64,000 nucleotides of DNA from Henckelia pumila. Its lineage: Eukaryota > Streptophyta > Magnoliopsida > Lamiales > Gesneriaceae. The first letter of the stretch is position 1; every line of letters starts with the position of its first letter. A program made the translations under genes and the position numbers. The notes under the pieces are model-generated. The model made no database searches. It saw only the letters and a program-made list of their open reading frames with translations, and was not told the origin of the DNA. The stretch is from positions 71,385,442-71,449,441 of the forward strand of contig NC_133122.1 of assembly GCF_033568475.1 (NCBI RefSeq), written 5' to 3'. This document shows, one piece after another, positions 23,349 to 34,328 of this stretch.

Positions 23349-25617
23349 TCTTAGGCCCGAAAATATTAAGTTATTAATTATATAATTTGAGATTTAAATT
23401 CTATAATTTGGGAAAATATTAATTGAAGTATTTATGGAAATTAGAAATTTAATTTTCGAGCCGAAAATATTTAATTTGAGAATTTACGGATTTTGAGAAT
23501 TAAATTCCGAGATTATTAAATTAAAAGAATAAAATATTTGGATTAAATATTTATGGGATTTAAGATTAAATTCCGAGATTCGAGAATTAAAGAGGATTTA
23601 ATTCTGAGGTGCAACTTGAGCAGGGACTGTTTTGCAAATATCGAAGTTTCGAGGGCTAAAATTCAATTTTTAATTTTAATCTGAGAATATCTAATTTGAT
23701 AATTTTTTGAGTTTAGATCTAAATTCTAATATTCTTAAAGTATTTAGGATTAAAATTGAATTAAAAAGCCGAGGACTGTGTTGGCAATTTCGGAAGTTTC
23801 GGGGACTAAATTGCAATTATGCCTATGTATATCTTCAATCCCACTGGATTAGTCACCATTCAAAGTGTATAGCATGATATTTCTTCAGAATTGCAGCAGC
23901 AGAAATTCAAGAGCTTCATTATCTTCAAGTCCATTCTTCATCTTCTAAATTTGATATCTTTTGATATGTTCGTCTGATTGTAGAACCGAGCATAGTTCCG
24001 GAATCCTTGCGACAAGAGATTCAATTTGATGTAAGTATTATCTTGATTTATATGATTTCAAAGTTCTGAATATTGGGAGAAATCAGAATTGATCTTGAAT
24101 ATGTGCTTATGAGATTATATTGATTTCTATATCGCAACCGAATCGAAGAACGGACGACGAATGAGATTTATATTATTTCCAGCCTATGTTGAGATTCTTA
24201 TGCTTCTAATATACTGGTTTATCAGTGATATACATGCTGATATGCGTAGTTTTAAGTGAAGAGGATTGATATATATTGTTATATCGAAACCGGATCGAAG
24301 AACGGATGTCGTATGAACTTCATATGAATTTTCAGAATTGTCTTCGATCCTTTGCCTACTGATGTAGCTGGTTTTTGATGTTATGTTGCTGGTATAACAT
24401 GTATTTGAAGTAGAAATGGATGATAGAGTTGATACGAATGAGTTACGATTGCCGAATTTTAACCGTTACGTCGTTGAGTCAAGAATTCGATAGCATTTGA
24501 ATGTGATTGTTGAGCAGAAAAGTACATAGAGTGATTTTTGATATGTATAGCTGGTGTATGCTTTATTTCAGCTTGTACAAGAGTTTGATCGACTCGACAT
24601 CGCAGCCTTCGAACCGAAGAAGATGGAAGCAAGGTTGAAGTGATTTGCCTTGACTTATTTTCCATGAGTTTGAATAGTTTTAATACATGTTCTTATGGAA
24701 GATTGAATGATAAGTGTGATTAGATATTGAGGTATGAATTCTTGGTGATATAAGTAGCTTGATATGCTATATTTTCAGATTGTATTGAAGCTTGTCAAGC
24801 TCGGAAATTCAGCGACGAAACCGGAATAGAATAGATCAAGAGTTACAACTAGTTTGTGCCTTGAGGATAGTGTTGTGATTGAGCTAAATTTTGATGGGTC
24901 TTATTTGATTCGTCTTATCAGATTGAAGAGCTTTGGAAACTCGAGAACGACAGGTATAAGATGAAATCGAGAGTCAGGGATTTAGATACTCGAGAATGAT
25001 GATTCTTGAGTTATCTCGATAAATCACATACTTGTTGATTATTGTTCTTTGATTAGGATTTGATGTTATTGATCCATCACAGGTAGTGGATCTTTGTTTT
25101 GATTTGATATGTCATATGATATGAAAAATGAATTGATTCTATTGCCAAGGTCTGAGGCGACCTTATTTTCGAGTCAGACGACTACGATAGATGGATATCC
25201 ATGTCAAGATCGTATACGAATCTTGATGGCAGTGATTTATTATGAATCAATTCCTTAGCGCGCTATATAAATCTTTTGATTTGAAGTATGATTTGAAGCT
25301 TTGAGTTGAAGTGTTTGGAATTGTTTTGACAACACAAAGCAGGAGTTGAATTCTGCAGAATTGTTGCACAGGGGTGGCCGCTCGATCGGTCGAATTTAAC
25401 CGATCAAGCAAGGCCATTTTTTATTCAAACCCGAGACTTTGGGTTTTATGACCGCTCGATCGGTCATTTTTGACCGATCGAGCGAGGATCAAATTTTTTT
25501 AAAATTTTTTTTTTTTTAGTTATTTGGGTTTGTGTTTGAGTACGTTTTATCTTGTACGATTATTGTTAATTAATTATTAATTGCCCTAAGATGAGATTAG
25601 CAACCCGAGGCCCCACA
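23349..25617 (+). repeat. G1 5' LTR
   Basis: The 2269-bp LTR ends CCGAGGCCCCACA. Its last 250 bp contain two inverted-repeat hairpins built on CGCTCGATCGGTC and GACCGATCGAGCG (25378-25490). It matches the 3' LTR at 37131-39175 plus 56367-56604 base for base over long stretches. Confidence 0.92.
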
Positions 25618-25622
25618 ACAGG

Positions 25623-25635
25623 TGGTATCAGAGCG
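25623..25635 (+). other. G1 primer-binding site (initiator tRNA-Met)
   Basis: TGGTATCAGAGCG lies five bases after the LTR end, a slightly longer gap than in the other elements. Confidence 0.85.
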
Positions 25636-26601
25636 TAAGTTTATCGGACTGAGATAGAAGTTGAGCGGGGTAGATTGAGTCGCATGCATTTATAGTATTG
25701 CATGATTATGCTTTACTTGATTTAATAAATTGCTTGCGAATATAATCTACTTTTGAAAGAAATGCATGTCTTACTGATTTATGATTTTGTTTAAAATTCT
25801 TATCGATTTTGTTATAAGATTTTTCGGGTGACGTAAGCACCCAAAATTGAATAGAACGGTGTTCTTAGGGTAAAGTAAGCACCCCAGACTGAACAGAACT
25901 GTATTTCTCAGCTGAAAGAAGTATCTCCGATTGAACAGAACAGTATCTCAGAGAACCAATAGATGCGATTGCAGGTAGAATTTGATTCAAAGAGCTTGAT
26001 TAGTTGTTTGAATCTTAAGAATATACAGATGGATGTCGCATCAGATTGATTGTATACAAACTAGAAGCAGAGTAATTTAAATATTGAAGAATGAGAAGCG
26101 AAATTTTCAAGTCTATTAAAATTCTTTGAATTGTTGATGATAAAGAAGCTCAAGATTGAGTATTTAGTCATGGCTTGAATTAGGAGATTATGTCTGAATA
26201 GATGTTGACGACCGAAACATTTTGTGAAAATCCTATACAGGGCCAAAAGAACTGAAACTGAGTGATGAGGCAGAATGAAACTGTCGAAAGGCCACAACAT
26301 ATGAGATAATCACAACTTCAGCTACAATTTCCATTTCAGATATGGGAGTAGTTCCTTTAACTCTAGCGGACCGAGACAGATTAGTCTGGGTCTGAATGTC
26401 GAGTATGTTAGTAATTATTGTATTCATTGTGGAGGGAGACATCCTAACAATCAGTACAGAGAAGTTCTGACGGATGTATTAGAATATGTTCTAAGCAAAT
26501 CAGATTCAGAGGAAATTCGAATGAAGCACAAATCCAGACGTACACAGAAGATCAGAATAAAATTGCACCTGAAAATGAGATTGGAGGTAACAGATTTATT
26601 T
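25636..26601 (+). pseudogene. G1 Gag remnant
   Basis: This is the degenerate 5' part of the G1 coding region. Most frames are broken. Near 26410-26450 a zinc-knuckle remnant CIHCGGRHPNNQ can be read on the plus strand. This pattern (Cys-X2-Cys-GGRHP) is typical of the first knuckle of chromovirus Gag proteins. G2 is inserted directly after it at 26602. Confidence 0.6.
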
Positions 26602-28115
26602 TGTAGTGACCCAACCCGGATCCACTACCTAATCAGAGTTATAGTAAAAGCGCACTCAATAAAAGCTTTAAGCGTAAGGTGCGGATAATAAAAATACAAC
26701 AAATCCAATCGGCAGAATACAACCGACGCTATCACAAGTGTATAAATACTGTTATACAACCAAATCGAAGGTTCAGGGTAAATAAATCCCTACCCTCTAA
26801 AACCTCGCACTCCCCAAGCTCAATCTTGCTGAGAGCCGCCTGGACCGTCCAGCCTCAAACCTGCCCCGCCACAAGGTACACAATACCCAAACACAGGGGC
26901 GTGAGCTAAAACGCTCAATACGAAGCAATGATATAAATACAAATATGCGCACGCAGATGATTTAAAACTCAAGTGAAAACACTTGCTCATGGCGCCGAGA
27001 ATATACAGTACCGGCTAGAGAGCTACTCTGCGGGGTACTCGTATATTCCATATCAGGGCTGAGCCAACCCCATCCTGACCCGAATCCAAAACAGGATACA
27101 AGTCTCATATGGAAACTGTCATACCTGACTCGAGTCCAAAATGAGATCATCGTTCCCTATGGAGACTGTCAATGACTCACATCTCTCCGGATGCAGTCAC
27201 ACGTAAAATCATGTATGTGCTAAGATGGTAAAACATGCTAAAACATTATAAAGCATATAGCACATACTCATGCAAGCATACATGCAAATATATCATGTCG
27301 GCTATCTCGGTCAGTACTTACGTACCTCTAACACTGCTGGTCAAACCTAGCTCCACTGACCAAGACTCCAAGCCTACTAGTCCAGTCTACTGCTACTACA
27401 ATGCAAATATTCATGTATCAACAATAAAACTCTAAAATCCTTAACTAAGCTATTGCATACTCCTAAATATTTTTAGGATGCCAAAGCTATACCTGCGTCC
27501 GTCGTTAGCCCTTTGCTGACGATAGCCTCAAAACTAGGTCGTAGCTCCGCGACGACGTCTAGATCACTAAGCCACTTCCGGATTCCACGTAGGATGCCTA
27601 GATCTCCCTAGATCTGAGTTAGAAGGCTTAGGAATTGAGAGAGAAGAGAGGAAATGTGTGAGTCACAAATGAGCCTCGGCTCCTCTATTTATAGAAGACG
27701 TTTGGGCCGTCCGAACTCGGCTTCGGGCCTTCTGAACTGGTTCGGATCCTCCGATCATAACTTCGGATCATTCGAACACGATCGGACCGTCCGATCTTTA
27801 CTTCGGGTCCTCCGAAGTCCCATCAGTGATGTCATCCATGACGTCATCTTGCTGACGTAATTGATGACATAAGCCTAAACCCTGTTCGAGTCCTCCGATC
27901 CCACCGACGGAGCCTCCGATCCTCTTCGCATCCTCCGAACTCCAGTTCGGAGCGTCCAAACTTGCTGAACCAATTCAACTAATTCGAGTGTTCTAAATCC
28001 ATTTCTGAAGTCCGTTATCCCAACAGGAACTTACTTAATCATGTTTTACTTAATCTAGACATGATCACGTGATTAATTACTCATTAATCACTAATTAGAA
28101 ATGCGGGTTACTACA
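26602..28115 (-). repeat. G2 3' LTR (left copy)
   Basis: On the plus strand it begins TGTAGTGACCCAACCCGG and ends GCGGGTTACTACA. It keeps a 55-bp segment near 26785-26840 that the right copy lacks. The TATA box on the minus strand is at 27686-27693, preceded by the palindromic motif array at about 27700-27960. Confidence 0.95.
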
Positions 28116-28238
28116 TTCTCCCCCACTTAAGAAATTTCATCCTCGAAATTTAAGTCTTAGAGAAAAACATAAATAGCCAACCAAATGTTCTTTATTACAA
28201 CTGAACAAGTATAACTCGATACAAAAAAGTACAAAATC

Positions 28239-31200
28239 TCAAAATAACTCGGGGTGCTCGGCTAACATCCGGCTCTCCAACTCCCAAGTAGCTTCCTCTG
28301 TCCCTCTGCATTGCCACTGTACCATAACCAATGGTATGCGCTTGTTACGAAATACCTTGTCCTTCCTGTCAAGAATCCGTAGGGGTTTCTCCACATACGA
28401 TAGATCCCGATCTACCTTTAACTCGGTCGGATGCAAAATATGCGACTCGTCCGCCACATACTGCCTCAACAAGGACACGTGGAACACATCGTGGATCTCC
28501 GAAAGATCGGGTGGCAAGGCCAGACGATAAGCCACATCCCCAACCTTCTCGAGAATCTCGAACGGACCAATAAATCTAGGTGTCAGCTTATCCTTGCAAA
28601 CAAACCTCATCACCTTCCGGAAAGGTGACACACGCAATAAAACATACTCTCCTACCTCAAAATGAAGTGGCCTACGGTGGGTGTTCGCGTAGCTAGCCTG
28701 TCGATCCTGGGCTGCCTTAACCCTGCGTCGGATCAACTCTACTGCATCAATCATCTGCTGAATCATCTGAGGACCCTCAACCTGACGCTCGCCAACCTCG
28801 TCCCAAAACAAAGGTGTACGACAACGGCGTCCATAAAGAGCCTCAAATGGTGCCATGTCAATGCTGCGATGGAAACTATTGTTGTAGGCGAACTCCACCA
28901 AGGGTAAATGATCATGCCACGCTGGACCAAAATCCATCACCGCCGCGCGAAGCATATCCTCTAGAGTGCGAATAGTACGCTCCGACTGTCCGTCCGTCTC
29001 TGAATGATAAGTCGTACTCAAGCTCAAAGTAGTACCAAGGGCTCGCTGGAAACTACCCCAAAATCTCGAGGTGAACCTCGGATCTCTATCGCTGACAATG
29101 CTCAATGGAATCCCATGCAATCAAACAATCTCCAGTACATACAATTGCGCCATCCTATCAAAGGTGTAATCGCGGTTATAGGGAAGAAAATGCGCTGACT
29201 TCGACAACCGATCCACGACAACCCAAATAGCATCACAATTCCTGGAAGACATAGGCAAAAGGGTGACAAAGTCCATCGTCACATGCTCCCACTTCCATTC
29301 AGGAATCTCTAGGCTGTGAAGTAACCCTCCGGGTCGTCTAAACTCTGCCTTGACTTGTTGACACACAAGGCATCGGGACACAAACTGATAGACACTGCGC
29401 TTCATCCCTTTCCACCAAAATCGAGTGCGAAGATCCTTATACATCTTCATGCTGCCTGGATGTACAAAGAATCGACTGCGGTGAGCTTGCGATAAGATCT
29501 CATCCCTCAAAGTAGAATCCTCGGGTACCACAACTCGACCAGAAAGACACAACAGATCGTCTCCTTGCAGATGAAAACCAGAAGTATTATCACCCTCAGC
29601 CAGGCGGGCTAACTTCTGAGTCTTCAGATCAGAATTCTGAGCTTCCCGGATTCGTCTGTATAGCGCTGGCTCTGCAAGCACAGAAGAGACACGAATCTCT
29701 TGTTGTTCTTTCTTATGACGGAATGTGAATCCCAAAGAACAACACTCCTCCACTGCCTTCGAAACCGAACTGGTACGAAGGGAACTCACATAAACCTTGT
29801 GACTAAGCGCATCAGCAACGGGATTTGAAGAACCTGGATGGTACTTGATCTCACAATCGTAATCCTTCAACAGATCCATCCAATGACGCTGCCGCATGTT
29901 CAACTCAGCCTGAGTGAACAGATATTTCAAACTCTTATGATCGGTGAAGATCTCAAATCGTTCTCCGTACAAATAGTGACGCCATATCTTAAGAGAAAAG
30001 ACAATGGATGCAAGCTCTAAATCATGTACGGGATAGTTCTCCTCGTGAGTCTTCAGCTGTCTGGAAGCATAAGCGATCACATGGCCATTTTGAGTCAACA
30101 CACACCCCAAACCCTGGAGAGAAGCATCAGTGAAGACTACAAAACCACCTGATCCATACGGTAAAGCAAGAACTGGAGCTGTCGTCAGACGACGTCTCAA
30201 CTCACGAAAACTGTCTTCACAAGCATCAGACCAAACAAAAGAAGCGTCTTTCTTCGTCAACTGAGTCAAAGGCTTAGCTATCTGAGAGAAATTCTCCACA
30301 AAACGACGATAGTATCCTGCTAAACCAAGGAAACTACGAATCTTAGAAGCTGTAGTTGGTCGTGACCAATTCAAAATAGCCTCTGTTTTGCTAGGATCAA
30401 CAGATACACCCTCCTGAGAAATGACATGACCAAGGAACACAAATCGGTCAATCCAGAAGTCACACTTACTCAGCTTCGCGTACAACTGTCTTTCCCTCAA
30501 GACCTGCAGTACAGTATAGAGATGGTAGGCATGCTCATCCATGCTGCAAGAATACACCAGAATGTCATTGATGAACACCACCACGAACTTATCCAGAAAG
30601 TCACGGAAAACTATGTTAATCAGATCCATAAAAATAGCTGGAGCATTCGTCAAACCAAACGGCATCACTAGAAACTCATAGTGTCCATACCACGTATGAA
30701 ATGCTGTCTTAGGAACATCCTCCTGTCGAACTCGCAACTGATGATACCCAGACCGAAGATCAATCTTCGAATAGACAGAAGTACCCTGCAACTGATCAAA
30801 GAGATCATCTATCCGCGGAAGAGGATACTTATTCTTCACTGTCGCTTGATTCAATTGGCGGTAATCGATACACAACCGCATTGAACCATCCTTCTTCTTG
30901 AAAAACAGTACTGGGGCTCCCCATGGCGAAACACTAGGTCTAATATAACCCTTATCAAGAAGATCTTGCAATTGCTTCTGCAGCTCTTTCATTTCTGACG
31001 GTGCCAATCGGTAAGGAGTTCTGGAAATCGGTGCAGTCCCTAGCACAAACTCAATGCCAATCTCAATCTCCCTTACTGGTGGCAAACCTGGAATCTCCTC
31101 CGGAAACACATCTGGAAAGTCACGAACCACTAGTATCTCTCGGATATCTGGCTCTCCTAAGGATGCGTCAATGGCGTAGATAAGGTAGCCTTCCCCGCCA

Positions 31201-31628
31201 GACTCTAAAGCACGCCGGGCCTTCAGAGCTGAAACCACTGGCATCGGGGGTCGCGCTCCCTCACCATAGAAATACCATGACTCTTCATCCTCTGGACGAA
31301 ACTGGACAAACCTCTGATAGCAATCCACTATCGCTCGGTAGGTAGTCAATAGATCTATCCCAATGATGCAATCGAAATCCTCCATCGCTAGAATCATTAG
31401 GTTAGCACTAAGCTGATGTCCCTCAAAATCCAAAACACAACTCACAACTAGACGCTTGGCTAAAACCTCGCTCCCCATAGGATTAGAAACCACTAGCAAC
31501 ACGTCTAAAGGAATAAATGGCAATCTATACTTCTTAGCAAAACGTGCTGAGACAAAAGAATGCGATGCACCGGTATCAATCAAAACATATGCAGGAAAAC
31601 CACATAAACTACAGATACCTGCAATCAT
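28239..31628 (-). pseudogene. G2 Pol: protease, RT, RNase H, integrase, chromodomain-like tail
   Basis: The frame begins in protease ([10 protein letters not shown]). RT follows ([15 protein letters not shown]), in which the catalytic box reads FINDILVYS: the first Asp of the usual FIDD is Asn (codon at 30567-30569), so RT is probably dead. RNase H ([15 protein letters not shown]) is next. Integrase has the zinc domain ([20 protein letters not shown]) and core residues in [18 protein letters not shown] and TDGQSER. The C-terminal region ([16 protein letters not shown]) is chromodomain-like. A TGA at 29121-29123 interrupts integrase just before LHGIPLSIV, and the same codon is TGA in G3 and G4. 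Confidence 0.94.
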
Positions 31629-32731
31629 CCGGTCACTGTCAGCCTCTGCCTGCTCCTAGTTAAGCGCAAAGACCTGACCCTGGGTACGTGGCCTCAAAGA
31701 AGAATGACCCCGAGAAGGAGTCTGAGTAGGCTATCTCTGAGACTGCTGCGGATACTGGCGCTGCTGCGAATACTGCTGCTGGAAAGGTGGCTGCTGGTAC
31801 TGAGGTGGCTGAACAGATGCCTGAGAACCTCCGGAACCACTCGCTGCCCCAATCAGCATAGGACAATCTCTCTTCATGTGACCCTCCTGGCCACACTAGA
31901 AACATGCAGTGGTCGATCGACCACACTGCCCTGGCGGATGTCTGCGTCGGCACTGAGTACACCGGTTCGGTCTCTGTCCACCAAAACGATGCACTCCACC
32001 AGATCCAGAGGAAGAAGAAGAAGTCCCTTCTGGCTTCTTGAAGGACTGTCCTCTCGGACCCAAAGGAATAGAGCTCGCTGGCCTGGAAGAAGAAGAGTAA
32101 AGTCCCCTGTTCCTCCGAATACTATCATCGGCATGGCGACAACGGTCCACCAAATCCTTGTAAGTCCCATCATCGCCCACAGCAACCATACGATGAATGT
32201 CAGGGTTCAAACCCTGAAGGAAATGATCAAACTTCGCCATAGAACTATCAGCAATATGAGAACAAAAGGGTAGCAGATCAAAGAACTTCTGCTGGTACTC
32301 CTCGATCGTCATCGTCCCCTGTCGCAAACTCAACAACTCACTGGCTTTCGCCTGACGAAGAGCTGGAGGAAAATAAAATCTCTGATAAGCAGAACGGAAC
32401 TCGACCCAAGTAGCTGCACCTCTAGCTGCTATGAACGGTGCGGAATTAGATCTCCACCACTTCCTTGCTCTGCCCTCAAGCATAAAGGCAAGAATCTCCA
32501 TCCTATCCTCAGCCGTGCAACAGAACTCCTGGAAGCACTGCTCCATCCTCTCCATCCAATCCTTCGCCTCTTCGGCTGTCTCACCACCCATCAAAGGCCT
32601 CGGGCTAACTTCCTTAAATCTATGCATGCTCACTCACCTGCGCTCCTCGGGCTTTTCCCGATGTCTACGATCATCTGGATCGCCCAACGACCGCCGTCTA
32701 CGCTACCGTGACTCTCGTCGTAATCTGCCAT
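31629..32731 (-). pseudogene. G2 Gag, in frame with Pol, several stops and a frameshift
   Basis: ATG at 32731 gives MADYDESHGSVDGGRW, the same start as G4 Gag. A one-base deletion near 32681, where G4 has GGGGTGATCC and G2 has GGGCGATCC, shifts the frame. A CGA-to-TGA change lies at 32634-32636. After that the retrotransposon Gag domain (WWRSNSAPFIAARG, YFPPALRQAKASELLSL, FLQGLNPDIHRMV) is open. The first zinc knuckle is CTQCRRRHPPGQC. The second is cut by TAG at 31896-31898 (glutamine in G4). TAG also occurs at 31731 and 31656, again where G4 has CAG. Gag and Pol are in one frame with no programmed shift. Confidence 0.92.
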
Positions 32732-32791
32732 CTGTTACATAAGAACAGATAATTACATAATCCGCTTTACGATATTCCCAGTGCAATGCAT

Positions 32792-32804
32792 CGCTCTGAT
32801 ACCA
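32792..32804 (-). other. G2 primer-binding site (initiator tRNA-Met)
   Basis: On the minus strand TGGTATCAGAGCG lies four bases after the 5' LTR end. Confidence 0.93.
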
Positions 32805-32808
32805 AAAA

Positions 32809-34328
32809 TGTAGTGACCCAACCCGGATCCACTACCTAATCAGAGTTATAGTAAAAGCGCACGCAATAAAAGCTTTAAGCGTAAGGTGCGGATAATAAAA
32901 ATACAACAAATTCAATCGGCAGAATACAACCGATGCTATCACAATTGTATAAATATTGTTATACAACCAAATCGAAGGTTCATGGTAAACCGCCTGGACC
33001 GTCCAGCCTCAAACCTGCCCCGCCACAAGGTACACAATACTCAAACACAGGGGCGTGAGCTAAAATGCTCAATACGAAGCAATGATATAAATACAAATAT
33101 GCGCACGCAGATGATTTAAAACTCAAGTGAAAACACTTGCTCATGGCGCCGAGAATATACAGTATCGGCTAGAGAGCTACTCTGCGGGGTACTCGTATAT
33201 TCCATATCAGGGCTGAGCCAACCCCATCCTGACCCGAATCCAAAACAGGATACAAGTCCCATATGGAAACTGTCATACCTGACTCGAGTCCAAAATGAGA
33301 TCATCGTTCCCTATGGAGACTGTCAATGACTCACATCTCTCCGGATGCAGTCACACGTAAAATCATGTATGTGCTAAGACGGTAAAACATGCTAAAACAT
33401 GATAAAGCATATAGCACATACTCATGCAAACATACATGCAAATATATCATGCCGGCTATCTCGGTCAGTACTTACGTACCTCTAACACTGCTGATCAAAC
33501 CTAGCTCCACTGACCTAGACTCCAAGCTTACTAGTCCAGTTTACTGCTACTACAATGCAAATATCCATGTATCAACAATAAAGCTCTAAAAGCCTTAACT
33601 AACCTATTGCATACTCCTAAATATTTTTAGGATGCCAAAGCTATACCTGCGTCCGTCGTTAGCCCTTTGCTGACAATAGCCTCAAAACTAGGCCGTAGCT
33701 CCGCGACGACGTCTAGATCACTAAGCCACTTTCGGATTCCACGTAGGATGCCTAGATATCCCTAGATCTGAGTTAGAAGGCTTAAGAATTGAGAGAGAAG
33801 AGAGGAAATGTGTGAGTCACAAATGAGCCTCGGCTCCTCTATTTATAGATGACGTTCGGGCCGTCCGAACTCGGCTTCGGGCCCTCCGAACTGGTTCGGA
33901 TCCTCCGATCATAACTTCGGATCGTCCGAACACGATCGGACCGTCCGATCTTTACTTCGGGTCCTCCGAAGTCCCATCAGTGATGTCATCCATGACGTCA
34001 CCTTGCTGACGTAATTGATGACGTAAGCCTAAACCCTGTTCGGGTCCTCCGATCCCACCGACGGAGCCTCCGATCCTCTTCGGATCCTTCGAACTCCAGT
34101 TCGTACTCCGATCCCACCGACGGAGCCTCCGATCCTCTTCGGATCCTTCGAACTCTAGTTCGGAGCGTCCGAACTTGCTGAACCAATTCAACTAATTCGA
34201 GTGTTCTGAATCCATTTCTGAAGTCCGTTATCCCAACAGGAACTTACTTAATCATGTTTTACTTAATCTAGACATGATCACGTGATTAATTACTCATTAA
34301 TCACTAATTAGAAATGCGGGTTACTACA
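32809..34328 (-). repeat. G2 5' LTR (right copy)
   Basis: It is flanked by the primer-binding site and by the TATTT duplication. Compared with the left copy it lacks about 55 bp near 32990. It carries a 59-bp tandem duplication at 34047-34164 inside the palindromic motif array. Confidence 0.95.
33838..34175 (-). promoter_or_regulatory. G2 LTR TATA box and upstream palindromic motif array
   Basis: TATAAATA is read on the minus strand at 33840-33847. Upstream on the minus strand (33854-34175) about ten copies of a 15-bp imperfect palindrome of the type TTCGGA-N3-TCCGAA occur (for example TTCGGATCGTCCGAA). Their position makes them candidate promoter-proximal protein-binding sites. No binding factor is known to me. 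Confidence 0.65.

Larger units (their letters stand above)
26602..34328 (-). mobile_element. G2: full-length Ty3/Gypsy (Tekay-like chromovirus) on minus strand
   Basis: The element is 7727 bp with LTRs of 1514 and 1520 bp and the target duplication TATTT on both sides (26597-26601 and 34329-34333). It has a tRNA-Met primer-binding site and a polypurine tract CTTAAGTGGGGGAGA next to the 3' LTR. One gag-pol frame runs from 32731 to 28239 and is broken by stops and one frameshift. Pol order is protease, RT, RNase H, integrase, chromodomain-like tail. It is closely related to G4. Confidence 0.97.

Noticed and set aside
31704-32273. Open antisense frame of ~189 codons over G2 gag, with a similar one over G4 gag (45171-45737)
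   Set aside because: It is the reverse of the well-supported Gag frame and mirrors its codon pattern (Arg/Leu/Ser-rich). Its conservation follows from conservation of Gag, and it has no recognisable domain.
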